The translations under genes were made by a program, and so were the position numbers. Under the pieces are notes generated by a model. That model did not search any database, was not told the origin of the DNA, and saw only the letters and a program-made list of their open reading frames with translations. A stretch of 64,000 bases of DNA from Armatimonadota bacterium (GTDB taxonomy: Bacteria > Armatimonadota > UBA5829 > DSUL01), in contig JADLDK010000026.1 of NCBI GenBank assembly GCA_020846715.1, positions 1 through 64,000 of the forward strand. Reading direction: 5' to 3'. Each line of letters starts with the position of its first letter. Within the stretch, counting starts at the first letter, position 1. Below, one piece after another: positions 34,839 to 43,330 of this stretch.

Positions 34839-35465
34839 CTACTTCCGGGACACCCACTCCACTGAGCGCCGAGGATAGAACCGCCACGGCTTGTCAGCGG
34901 ATGAGGTGATGCCCACGCGCGTCGTTTCGACCAGCGGGCCGGGGTCCCACCCGTCATCCAGTAGCTGAAGTGGGCCCACGTCCAGCGGGTGGGAGTTCAA
35001 AGCGCCCGTGATCCCCATCGCCTGACACAGCTTGCCGGGACCACTTAGCAATTCGTGCTTCCCCTGCCGCCTGCGTCTCTCAGCCATTGTTTCCAGTCCT
35101 TGAAGAGGCTCAATCGCCCGGATCAGGACCGCCTCCCCAACGCCCTCCGGTGCGCTGACGAAGTTCAGACACCAGTGATTGCCGTAGATGTAGTAGACGT
35201 AGACTCTGCCCGGTGGCCCGAACATAGGCGCATTGCGGGGGGTCTGGCCTCGGTAGGAATGTGAAGCCGCATCGTCCTGCACATAGGCCTCGACCTCGAC
35301 GATGCGGCCGGCCGTTCTCCAGTTACCGATGTCCGACACAAGCAGCTTACCCGGCAAGGCTCGCGCAACCGCCAGTGTATCCTGTTGCCAGAAACGCTCC
35401 GGCAACGTCTCAGGGCGCGAGCAAATCTGTGCCTGCGGGTTCACTTTGGCCGGGCGCTCTTCCAC
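34839..35465 (-). CDS. mpg: 3-methyladenine DNA glycosylase, AAG/MPG family
   Basis: Excises alkylated purines. The 208-residue product shows the AAG pattern: LARALPGKLLV-type segment (ARALPGKLLVSD), RIVEVEAYVQDDAASHSYRGQTPRNAPMFGPPGRVYVYYIYGNHWCLNFV with the catalytic Glu in VEVEAY and YIYGNHWC (family YGMHYCLN), and GPGKLCQAMGI. Start is GTG 35465; the gene overlaps the end of the PHP/PolX gene by 25 nt, so the two are co-transcribed repair genes. Confidence 0.92.
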   Translation of the reverse strand: MEERPAKVNPQAQICSRPETLPERFWQQDTLAVARALPGKLLVSDIGNWRTAGRIVEVEAYVQDDAASHSYRGQTPRNAPMFGPPGRVYVYYIYGNHWCLNFVSAPEGVGEAVLIRAIEPLQGLETMAERRRRQGKHELLSGPGKLCQAMGITGALNSHPLDVGPLQLLDDGWDPGPLVETTRVGITSSADKPWRFYPRRSVEWVSRK

Positions 35466-37159
35466 GCACGAATCGCTTCCCAGCTCATGGTGTTCACAAC
35501 GTCATCCTTCGTCAGCCACGCGCGCCGCGCCACGCCAATGCCGTGTTCAATTGCGCCGAAGCCGTTTGGGCGATGGCTGTCTGTCGAAATGACAATCTTC
35601 ACGCCGGCGTCTCTTGCGCGCCGGGCATTCGGACCCGACAAATCAAGCCGGTCAACGGAGGAGTTGATCTCCATTGCTTTGGAGTGCTCTACAGCCGCCG
35701 ATATCACCGTGTCCAGATTGAGCGCATAGGGCTCGCGCATGGCTATCAGGCGTCCGGTCGGATGCGACAGTACGTCAACATAAGGCGATTCAATGGCTCG
35801 GATGGCGCGGGTAGTTGTCTGCTCCTCCGAGAGCTCAAAGCCTGTATGGATGCTTGCGTTCACCCATTCCAGCTTCGCCAGCGCGTTGTCAGGCAGGTCC
35901 AGCGCTCCGTCCTGCCTGATGTCCACCTCCGTGCCCTTCAGCAGCCGGAAGCCACGGCTTGAGCGGTTGACCTCATCAATAATCCTGCCCTGCTCCTCCA
36001 GGCGCTCTGGCGTAAGTCCCCTGGCTACGGTCAGCGCCTGGGAGTGGTCTGTTATAGCCAGGTACTCATAGCCTCTGGCGCGCGCCGCCTCTGCCATTTC
36101 CAGAGCCGTTCCGTGTCCGTCTGAGGCATCTGTGTGGCAGTGCAGATCGCCCAGCAGGTCCTCAACTGTAATCAACTCCGGAAGTCTGCCCTGAATCGCC
36201 GCGTCAATCTCTTCATCTCCGTTCCGGATTTCGGCTGGAATGTGAGGCAGATCGAGAAGACTGTAGAACGTTTCTTCGTCCGGGGCTTCCAGAGGCGTCC
36301 CATCTGAGCGGAGAAGCCGAGTGCCCGCGTATTTCAGGCCGCGCTGCGCCGCCATCTCTTCCAGACGTTGCAGGTGCCGCTCAGAGCCAGTCGCCCTCAC
36401 AACGGCGCCTCCGGCGAACGCTGGCTCTTCCGCGTAGCAGGCGATTGGCCCGAGGTCGCTCTTGGCCTGCGCCATGAACGGCAAAACGACTTTGGCGTCT
36501 CCCTTTGGGAAGCCGCCTACAAAAGCGTCCAGAGCGCCGGAAGGGTTGTGCGCTGACGCCACCGCGACAATCTCGCTGCAAAACTCTTCATAGCGCCGCC
36601 TGTCTCCTGCCTCATAGACTGCCAGGACACCAGAGATATGCGCAAGCTGACCAGCGAGAGATTCCGTAGCCGCCAATGCGCGAGCAAAAGGCAGGCCGTT
36701 CGGACGCGCTTCCACCTGCGCGATTCCTTCAAGAATGCGTTCCTGCGCTCGGGGTCCCATTCTGGGGAGAGCTTGCACGCGCCCGTTCTCCGCAGCTTCT
36801 TTCAACTCCGCCAGATTGGTTACGTGCAGGCCTTCAAACAGCAGACGCACGGTTCTCGGTCCGACGCCAGGCAACTCGAGAAGCTCAATGAGAGTGGGAG
36901 GAAGCTTGGCCCGCAGTCTTTCATACAGTTCGCATGTGCCGGTTGCGAGAATCTCCCGCGTCTTAGATTCAATGGCTTCGCCAACGCCTGGGACATTTCG
37001 CAGCTCATCGCGCTCGACCAGCTCTTCAAGATTGTCCGTCAATGACCGCATCGTGTCCGCCGCATAGCGATAAGCGTGGATTTTGAAGGGACTGTCGCCG
37101 TCAATCTCCATCAGATCGGCGATATTCTCGAAAACAGAGGCTACCTGGTAGTTTTTCAT
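35441..37159 (-). CDS. PolX/PHP-family protein with degenerate polymerase site
   Basis: A 572-residue protein with the layout of bacterial PolX: HhH 8-kDa region (1-100, VPGVGEAIESKTREIL and LPGVGPRTVRLL), polymerase beta-like palm (about 150-310) and C-terminal PHP phosphoesterase. The PHP metal ligands are intact: DLHCHTDASDGHG, ITDHSQ, GTEVDI, LSHP, STDSHRPNGFG. In the palm the usual GS-x-RR...GDxD reads AGDRRRYEEFCSEIVAVA, so the catalytic Asp pair is replaced by Glu and Val. Polymerisation is doubtful, while 3'-5' exonuclease or phosphoesterase action remains plausible. Confidence 0.87.
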   Translation of the reverse strand: MKNYQVASVFENIADLMEIDGDSPFKIHAYRYAADTMRSLTDNLEELVERDELRNVPGVGEAIESKTREILATGTCELYERLRAKLPPTLIELLELPGVGPRTVRLLFEGLHVTNLAELKEAAENGRVQALPRMGPRAQERILEGIAQVEARPNGLPFARALAATESLAGQLAHISGVLAVYEAGDRRRYEEFCSEIVAVASAHNPSGALDAFVGGFPKGDAKVVLPFMAQAKSDLGPIACYAEEPAFAGGAVVRATGSERHLQRLEEMAAQRGLKYAGTRLLRSDGTPLEAPDEETFYSLLDLPHIPAEIRNGDEEIDAAIQGRLPELITVEDLLGDLHCHTDASDGHGTALEMAEAARARGYEYLAITDHSQALTVARGLTPERLEEQGRIIDEVNRSSRGFRLLKGTEVDIRQDGALDLPDNALAKLEWVNASIHTGFELSEEQTTTRAIRAIESPYVDVLSHPTGRLIAMREPYALNLDTVISAAVEHSKAMEINSSVDRLDLSGPNARRARDAGVKIVISTDSHRPNGFGAIEHGIGVARRAWLTKDDVVNTMSWEAIRAWKSARPK

Positions 37160-37240
37160 CGTGTATTATCCATACAGCGGCCGTTGTGGCTCGCTACTTG
37201 GATGATACCCCAGGGACGCATTCAGAGGGCTCAGATACAG

Positions 37241-37274
37241 CAGAAGCTCCGGACCTTGCTATCCGGAGCTTCTG
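37241..37274. repeat. Perfect 13-bp inverted repeat
   Basis: CAGAAGCTCCGGA (37241-37253) pairs with TCCGGAGCTTCTG (37262-37274) around an 8-nt loop. No T-run follows on either strand. It lies 81 nt upstream of the PolX gene in the 378-nt divergent region before the oxidoreductase; no gene is seen in the rest of that region. Confidence 0.85.
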
Positions 37275-37537
37275 AGAGAAAGGAGAGTGGGAAGCTTTCT
37301 GTCTTCTAATACGGTTGCCACGCCGTAACAGTTCCCTTTCCCTTTTGTTTTTCTGACAAACGATTTGAGTGCGTCTGCAAGGCCGTCTCAGACTAACACC
37401 GCACACCCGCGGGAACCGTTTTCAGTGGCTCGTCTGGCACAGGCCGGGTGGGCTGCCCCCGTTTGGTGCAGGATTCACGCCAACCAGAATCGAACACCCA
37501 GGTGTACCATCACACTTGAGGTCGGGCACACATCGCA

Positions 37538-38569
37538 TTGGGAAAATCGTTTGGTTTTGGCCTGATTGGCGCGGGAATGATCAGTCAGATGCACGCCGAA
37601 GTTGTGAACCGGCTTCCAAATGCGCATCTGGCCGCAGTCACCGCTGTGCCGTTTGAAGCCGCCCGGAGCTTTGCAACGCGAAATGGCGGAGATGCGTGCC
37701 AGGACGTGCGGGCGCTTCTTTCACATCCTGACGTAGAGGTCGTCGTGCTCGGCACTCCGTCAGGACTGCATCCTGAGCAGGCTGTGGCCGCAGCGCAGGC
37801 CGGAAAGCACGTTCTCATAGAGAAGCCGATAGGCGTCTCACTCGCTGGCGCGGATGCGGCGATTGCAGCGGCCAAACAGGCGGGCGTGAAGCTGGGCGTA
37901 GTTTCCCAGCGGCGCTTTGACCCTCCCTGCCGCGCCATCAAACAGGCTTTGGAGCGGGGTGAGTTTGGGCGCTGCGTTCTCATAAACGGGTTTGTGAAGT
38001 ATTACCGCGAGCCCTCATATTACAGCTCGAGCAACTGGCGCGGCACATGGGCGCTTGACGGCGGTGGAGCGCTCATCAACCAGGGCATCCATACGGTGGA
38101 CCTCGTGCGGTGGATGGGTGGGCCGGTCAAGAGCGTTACTGGTTTTGCGCGCACACTCAGTCACGATATCGAAGTCGAGGACACAGCCAGCGCAGCCATC
38201 GAATTCGAGAGTGGCGCCCTCGGGTGTATCCAGTCCACAACCAGCGCCAGCCCTGGCCTGCATATCAGCGTCGAGGTGCTCGGGGACAAAGGCTCCGCAA
38301 TTCTCAAGGACTCCGATATTGTGTTCTGGAAGACTGAGACTTCCGACTGCGCTCCGTCACAGGAGGGGCCCAAGACAGGGTCCGGGTCCAGAGACCCGAT
38401 GGCGTTTTCCGCCTCGGGGCATGCGGCGCAGTTTGAGGATTTTCTCAAAGCCATTGCCGAGAATCGCGAGCCGCTGGTCACCGGGCAGGACGGACGCGAC
38501 ACTCTGGAGCTTGTGCTGGCTGTCTATGAAGCCAGCCGATCGGGCAGGGTAGTGCATCTTCCGTTATAG
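37538..38569 (+). CDS. Gfo/Idh/MocA-family oxidoreductase
   Basis: A 343-residue NAD(P)-dependent dehydrogenase. Rossmann motif FGLIGAGMISQMHAEVV, EKP motif in GKHVLIEKPIGVSLAGADAAI, and GGALINQGIHTVDLVRWMGGPV with the likely catalytic His of the family (NQGxHxxDLxRW). These features match glucose-fructose or inositol dehydrogenase-like enzymes, substrate unknown. The start is TTG 37538; no good ribosome binding site is seen. Unlike the other oxidoreductase at 12959-13912, its nucleotide-binding loop is canonical. Confidence 0.9.
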   Translation: MGKSFGFGLIGAGMISQMHAEVVNRLPNAHLAAVTAVPFEAARSFATRNGGDACQDVRALLSHPDVEVVVLGTPSGLHPEQAVAAAQAGKHVLIEKPIGVSLAGADAAIAAAKQAGVKLGVVSQRRFDPPCRAIKQALERGEFGRCVLINGFVKYYREPSYYSSSNWRGTWALDGGGALINQGIHTVDLVRWMGGPVKSVTGFARTLSHDIEVEDTASAAIEFESGALGCIQSTTSASPGLHISVEVLGDKGSAILKDSDIVFWKTETSDCAPSQEGPKTGSGSRDPMAFSASGHAAQFEDFLKAIAENREPLVTGQDGRDTLELVLAVYEASRSGRVVHLPL

Positions 38570-38588
38570 TCCTGTTCCGTGCGCACTG

Positions 38589-38617
38589 TTGCGCAATCCC
38601 GGACAAACCGCGATAAT
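38589..38617 (+). promoter_or_regulatory. Probable sigma-70 promoter
   Basis: TTGCGC (38589-38594), 17-nt spacer, GATAAT (38612-38617). Transcription would begin near 38624, about 50 nt before the start of the BsuPI-like gene. Confidence 0.55.
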
Positions 38618-38672
38618 CTACTGGTTTGGACGGCCTGGCGGCGAGACGTCCAAACGGCTTCATCTGTTCAGA

Positions 38673-39440
38673 ATGTGGCAGTGGCACAGACAATTGAAGC
38701 GGGCAGGCGCTGTGATTGCGCTGATGATTTTCGCTTTCACGGCCGCATGTCACGCAGACACGCGCAAGCAGTACAGCGTGGAGGGTAAGGTGGCTAGTGT
38801 GCGTGTCTTTCGAAAGGACAGCGCTGTTGTCAGCCTTACCCGGCTGCGGTGGACACACTCGCCGAAGGCGCTTTCGCCTTTGTCAGTCAAAGCGGTATTG
38901 TACGGGGACGCGCAGGCGCTTCGTTCGGATCTGCGTCCCGGTACTAAAGTAAGGGCGACTCTGGTGGAATCTGCAGCAGGAAAATGGCACGCTCTCGCTT
39001 ATACAGTCATGGCGAAGAATGCGAACAACTCAACCAGTCCACCGCCACCGGCTGACAAGAACACCGATACTCTGGTGTTCGGGCTCTGCGTAGAGCCAAA
39101 TCCTGCAACTCCGCACAGCAGGGTCAGCTTTGCAATGACTTTGCGTAACACCGGCGCTGAGGCCGTCACCTGTCACAGATCCAGCTCACAGCGATTTGAG
39201 ATCGTCGCTGAGCGCGAGGGTCGGGCTGTGTGGAAGTGGTCAAGCGGCCGGTTTTTTACAGCCGCTATCGAAACCTTCACCGTGCGGCCGGGTGAGAACG
39301 TCACCTACAGGGCTGAGTGGGATCTCACTGACGAGGAAGGCCGCGCTGTGAAGCCTGGGACATACCAGATCAGGGCGTGGCTGAAGACTATGGGTAAAGA
39401 GCTGCCGCAGGCGGAAGATGTGAGCCTTGCGGTTCGCTGA
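38673..39440 (+). CDS. Exported protein with BsuPI-like C-terminal domain
   Basis: A 255-residue exported protein. The N-terminus WQWHRQLKRAGAVIALMIFAFTAACHADT is a signal peptide with a possible lipobox (FTAAC). A beta-rich N-terminal region (VEGKVASVRVFRKDSAVVSL) may be an OB-like fold. A Pro-rich linker precedes the C-terminal domain FGLCVEPNPATPHSRVSFAMTLRNTGAEAVTCHRSSSQRFEIVAEREGRAVWKWS...PGTYQIRAWLKTMGKELPQ, the pattern of intracellular proteinase inhibitor BsuPI domains. Start ATG 38673 chosen for the signal peptide. Inhibitor activity is not demonstrated for most members. Confidence 0.7.
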   Translation: MWQWHRQLKRAGAVIALMIFAFTAACHADTRKQYSVEGKVASVRVFRKDSAVVSLTRLRWTHSPKALSPLSVKAVLYGDAQALRSDLRPGTKVRATLVESAAGKWHALAYTVMAKNANNSTSPPPPADKNTDTLVFGLCVEPNPATPHSRVSFAMTLRNTGAEAVTCHRSSSQRFEIVAEREGRAVWKWSSGRFFTAAIETFTVRPGENVTYRAEWDLTDEEGRAVKPGTYQIRAWLKTMGKELPQAEDVSLAVR

Positions 39441-39524
39441 GGGCCGAGGCGGATACCAAAAGGGCGCCCGTTTGGCCAGAAGCTGTGGGCTGAACCAGTA
39501 CAGATTGAATTCTTGAGGAGTGCT

Positions 39525-42206
39525 ATGAGTAACAAGCGTGTCTATCTTTTCTCTGAAGGCAACGCCAAAATGCGAGATCTGCTTGGCGGAAAAGGAGCTA
39601 ACCTGGCGGAGATGACCAACATCGGCCTGCCTGTGCCGCCGGGGTTTACCATCACCACTGAGGCGTGCAATGAGTACACCAGGCTCAAGGCCATGCCTCC
39701 GGGGCTTCTCGATGAAGTGAAGGCAGCGCTTGCGCAGGTTGAGAAGGATATGGGACAGAAGCTGGGAGATCCGGCCAACCCGCTTCTTGTGTCCGTGCGC
39801 TCCGGAGCCAAGTTCTCCATGCCCGTTATGATGGATACGGTCTTGAATCTTGGCCTCAACGACCAGACTTGCGAAGGCATAATCAAGCTCACGGGCAACG
39901 AGCGCTTCGCCTATGACGCCTACCGCCGCTTCGTCATGATGTTCTCGGACATTGTGCTCTCAGGGCAGTACAAGGAGTTGAAGAAGGAGAAGTTTGAGCA
40001 CATCTTCGACGCTTTGAAAGAGGAAGTCGGCGCCCGGCAGGACACTCAGGTGGATGCGGCCGGCCTGAAAAAGCTGGTCAAGCAGTTCAAGGACTACTTC
40101 AAGAAGATCACGGGCGAGGATTTCCCAACTGACCCTCTTCGCCAGCTTGAGCTTGCTGTCGAAGCGGTCTTCAAGAGCTGGAACAACGACCGTGCCATCA
40201 CCTATCGCAACCGCGAGAAGATTTCGCACGACCTCGGCACTGCTGTGAACGTGCAGACGATGGTCTATGGCAATATGGGCGATGACTCTGGCACAGGCGT
40301 GGCCTTCACCCGCGACGCTGCCACTGGCGAGCATACCATTTACGGCGAGTTCCTGATGAATGCGCAGGGCGAAGACGTGGTCGCGGGAGTGCGCACGCCT
40401 GAGACCATTGACCAGCTTGCTGAGCACAATCCGGAGATCTACAAGCAGTTTGTGGACATTGCCAGGCTGCTGGAAGATCACTACAAGGATATGCAGGATA
40501 TCGAGTTTACGATCCAGCAGGGCCGGCTTTTCATCCTGCAGTGCCGCGCTGGAAAGCGCACTCCACAGGCTGCCATTGAGATTGCTGTTGATCAGGTCAA
40601 TGAAGGTCTCATCACAAAAGAAGAAGCCATCAAGCGCATGCCCCCGGATGTGCCGGGCCTCATGCTTCTGCCTTCGCTGGATTCGGACTACGTGAACCGG
40701 CAGAAGCCACTGGTTCTTGCCAAAGGGCTGAATGCCGGCCCCGGTGGCGCTGTTGGAAGGATTGCAATTGGATCACAGTCTGCCCTGAAGATGGCGGCCT
40801 CCGGCGATCCGGTGATCCTGGTTGGGCGCGAAACGACACCGGACGACCTGGGCGCCATGCTGGCCTCCGTAGGCGTGCTGACCGCCACAGGCGGCAAGAC
40901 TTCACACGCCGCTCTTGTCGCCCGGCAGTACGGTATTCCCACAGTTTGTGGCTGTGGTGTGCTGCGTATTGACGACTCCGCGCGCACCATCAGCGCCAAC
41001 GGCTCGGTCATGAAGGAAGGGGATTTCATCTCTCTTGACGGAACGAACGGGATGGTCTATCAGGGACAGGTCCCGACCAGAGAGCCGCAGGTCTCTGGAA
41101 AGTTCGCCACTTTTATGGAGTGGGTTGACTCCTTCCGGAAGATGGGTGTGCGGGCAAATGCGGATACTCCCGAGCATGCAGCCGAAGCCGTAGAGCTTGG
41201 TGCGGAGGGTATTGGGTTGTGCCGCACGGAGCACATGTTTATGGGTGACCGTGTGCCACTTGTCCAGGCGATGATTCTGGCTGAGGACGAGAAGGGACGG
41301 GACGAAGCGCTGGACAAGCTTCTTCCGCTGCAGCGGGGCGATTTTGTGGGCATTTTCAAAGCCATGGACGGACGTCCTGTTACTGTTCGCCTGATTGACC
41401 CGCCCCTGCATGAGTTCCTGCCCAGCCTCGAGGAGCTTCTGGTTGAGACTACAGAGATGCGCGTGAAGGGCGATCTTGGCAAAGACTACATCGCCAAGAT
41501 GGCCATTCTTCGCAAGGTGCAGGATTTGCACGAAGCTAATCCGATGCTTGGGTTGCGCGGTTGCCGCCTGAGCATTTACTTCCCGGGAATCGTCAAGATG
41601 CAGGTTGCGGCGATTATCGGCGCGGCCTGTGAGCTCAAGAAGCAGGGCCTGAGCGTTCATCCGGAAATCATGATCCCGCTCGTCGGCGTTGTCACCGAGC
41701 TGACCTTCATCCGGGAGCAGCTTGAGCGCGTTGCGCAGGAGACGATGGAGGCTGAAGGCGTGGAGGTCGAGTACAAGTTCGGCACTATGATTGAGATTCC
41801 GCGCGCGGCTCTGACGGCGGACGAGATTGCCAGGGAAGCGGCTTTCTTCAGCTTCGGAACCAACGACCTCACGCAGATGGCCTACGGTATCAGCCGCGAC
41901 GACGCTGGCAAGTTCCTGCCGCTCTATATTGAGAAGCAGATTCTGAACGTAGACCCCACCGAGTCAATCGACGTCAAGGGAGTTGGGAGACTGATGGAGA
42001 TTTGCGTGGAGGATGCGCGGAAGGTGAATCCAGATATAAAGCTGGGTATCTGCGGTGAGCACGGCGGCGATCCGGACTCCGTAAAGTTCTGCAGCAAGCT
42101 GGGTCTGAACTACGTTTCCTGTTCGCCCAAGCGCGTGCCGGTAGCCCGGCTTTCGGCGGCGCAGGCTGAGCTTGAAAAAGACGGCGGTGCGACTCGCGAC
42201 GTCTAG
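39525..42206 (+). CDS. ppdK: Pyruvate, phosphate dikinase
   Basis: Interconverts pyruvate, ATP and Pi with PEP, AMP and PPi. The 893-residue product matches the usual length. N-terminal ATP-grasp SNKRVYLFSEGNAKMRDLLGGKGANLAEMTNIGLPVPPGFTITTE; central swivelling domain with the catalytic His in TATGGKTSHAALVARQYGIPTVCGCG; C-terminal PEP barrel with GLCRTEHMF, EIMIPLVG, FSFGTNDLTQMAYGISRDD and CGEHGGDP with the general-acid Cys. ATG 39525 follows GAGGAG (39515-39520). It ends with a strong terminator; monocistronic. Confidence 0.97.
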   Translation: MSNKRVYLFSEGNAKMRDLLGGKGANLAEMTNIGLPVPPGFTITTEACNEYTRLKAMPPGLLDEVKAALAQVEKDMGQKLGDPANPLLVSVRSGAKFSMPVMMDTVLNLGLNDQTCEGIIKLTGNERFAYDAYRRFVMMFSDIVLSGQYKELKKEKFEHIFDALKEEVGARQDTQVDAAGLKKLVKQFKDYFKKITGEDFPTDPLRQLELAVEAVFKSWNNDRAITYRNREKISHDLGTAVNVQTMVYGNMGDDSGTGVAFTRDAATGEHTIYGEFLMNAQGEDVVAGVRTPETIDQLAEHNPEIYKQFVDIARLLEDHYKDMQDIEFTIQQGRLFILQCRAGKRTPQAAIEIAVDQVNEGLITKEEAIKRMPPDVPGLMLLPSLDSDYVNRQKPLVLAKGLNAGPGGAVGRIAIGSQSALKMAASGDPVILVGRETTPDDLGAMLASVGVLTATGGKTSHAALVARQYGIPTVCGCGVLRIDDSARTISANGSVMKEGDFISLDGTNGMVYQGQVPTREPQVSGKFATFMEWVDSFRKMGVRANADTPEHAAEAVELGAEGIGLCRTEHMFMGDRVPLVQAMILAEDEKGRDEALDKLLPLQRGDFVGIFKAMDGRPVTVRLIDPPLHEFLPSLEELLVETTEMRVKGDLGKDYIAKMAILRKVQDLHEANPMLGLRGCRLSIYFPGIVKMQVAAIIGAACELKKQGLSVHPEIMIPLVGVVTELTFIREQLERVAQETMEAEGVEVEYKFGTMIEIPRAALTADEIAREAAFFSFGTNDLTQMAYGISRDDAGKFLPLYIEKQILNVDPTESIDVKGVGRLMEICVEDARKVNPDIKLGICGEHGGDPDSVKFCSKLGLNYVSCSPKRVPVARLSAAQAELEKDGGATRDV

Positions 42207-42232
42207 GAGCCTTCACGGCATTGACTTCTGCG

Positions 42233-42261
42233 AAGGCCGCCCCGAAAGGGGCGGCCTTTTT
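42233..42261 (+). terminator. Rho-independent terminator of ppdK
   Basis: Perfect 11-bp stem AAGGCCGCCCC/GGGGCGGCCTT with GAAA loop, then TTT. Confidence 0.95.
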
Positions 42262-42310
42262 CAATGATAACCTGGCTCAGTTTCTGTCGCGTATGTCCGG
42301 TCGCTCCCGA

Positions 42311-43198
42311 TCAGCTTTCCAGCAACCCTCTGTGATCCAGCCCCGATAGCAGCATGTGGAAGTAAACCAGACCCGCATAAGGACGCCACGCACTCAGAAT
42401 CTCGTGCACGCTCTTGTAGTCCAGGGGGGCCTCGATTCCCAGCCAGCTCTGAAGTCTTCCGCGGGCGCCAACATCGTCGCCCGGGAACAGATTCGTACGT
42501 CCAAATCCTCGTAAAAGCGCATATTCCGCGCTCCAGCGTCCGATGCCCTTCAGGCGGCTCAGCCGCTCGACTATCGCCTCATCCTCCAGCGGTTCCAGCT
42601 CTGCTTCATCAACTTCGCCGTTTGCGAAGGCCTCTCCGAGAGCTATCAGCGAGTTCGCTTTGGCCCGGCTCAGCTTCAGCGCTCGCAGCTCATCAAAATC
42701 CGCTGCGGCAAGGGCTTCAGGTTCGGGAAAAGCTGCAAGTCCGCTGGCAGAGTGTTGTCCAAGTGCTGCGCACACCCGGCTCAGTATCTGCAGGCCGACC
42801 GTGAGCGTAATCTGTTGACAGCAAACTGCGTTGACCAATGCCTCGAACAATGTCGGGTAGCGCGGTGGATGAAATCCTTGAAAGCGCATGGCCAGCTCCC
42901 ACAGACGGCTGTCTTTGCGCGCCATCTCGAAAAACGGCTTCATATTCACATTCAACCCGAGCAGCCGCGTCAGAATCGGCGCTGCGTCAACCTCTGCGTC
43001 CGTTACGCTCGCCTGCAGCTCCGTTGGCCCGCTCTGGGTGACTGACACTTCCACGGCACCCTTGCGGGTCAGGAAAGCGCGGGAGTAAGTCTGACCATCC
43101 CATCGGTCTATCTGGTTGTCCACCCGCCTGCGCAGCGCCCACACGGTGAAATCCAGCCGGAAAGGAGGCGCCGCCTGTATTCTTATCAGTTCACTCAC
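42311..43198 (-). CDS. AlkA-like 3-methyladenine DNA glycosylase II
   Basis: Removes alkylated bases by the HhH-GPD mechanism. 295 residues with an N-terminal TBP-like domain (FRLDFTVWALRRRVDNQIDRWDGQTYSRAF), FEALVNAVCCQQITLTVGLQI, HhH RLSRLKGIGRWSAEYALLRGFGRTNLFPGDDVG and the catalytic Asp in GDDVG. Start is GTG 43198 (SELIRIQAAPPFRLDF), with a weak GGGGAT upstream; TTG 43246 would add 16 residues. Convergent with ppdK. Confidence 0.87.
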   Translation of the reverse strand: MSELIRIQAAPPFRLDFTVWALRRRVDNQIDRWDGQTYSRAFLTRKGAVEVSVTQSGPTELQASVTDAEVDAAPILTRLLGLNVNMKPFFEMARKDSRLWELAMRFQGFHPPRYPTLFEALVNAVCCQQITLTVGLQILSRVCAALGQHSASGLAAFPEPEALAAADFDELRALKLSRAKANSLIALGEAFANGEVDEAELEPLEDEAIVERLSRLKGIGRWSAEYALLRGFGRTNLFPGDDVGARGRLQSWLGIEAPLDYKSVHEILSAWRPYAGLVYFHMLLSGLDHRGLLES

Positions 43199-43304
43199 GA
43201 TAGTATTTTTATCCCCGAGAAGCCGGTGCGGCAATCCTGAGCGCAACCAGACGCTAAATGGAGCGCCAGACTGCGGGTGCGGCAGGTTGAATACTGCGGG
43301 GCGG

Positions 43305-43318
43305 TGAAATCGCTTACT
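43305..43318. promoter_or_regulatory. LacI-family-like operator before GH51 gene
   Basis: TGAAATCGCTTACT fits TGnAAnCGnTTnCA at all but the last specified position. It lies 12 nt upstream of the GH51 start, next to the ribosome binding site. Shares AA-x-CGCTTACT with the degenerate site at 55235-55248. Confidence 0.4.
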
Positions 43319-43330
43319 GGAGGAGGCTGT

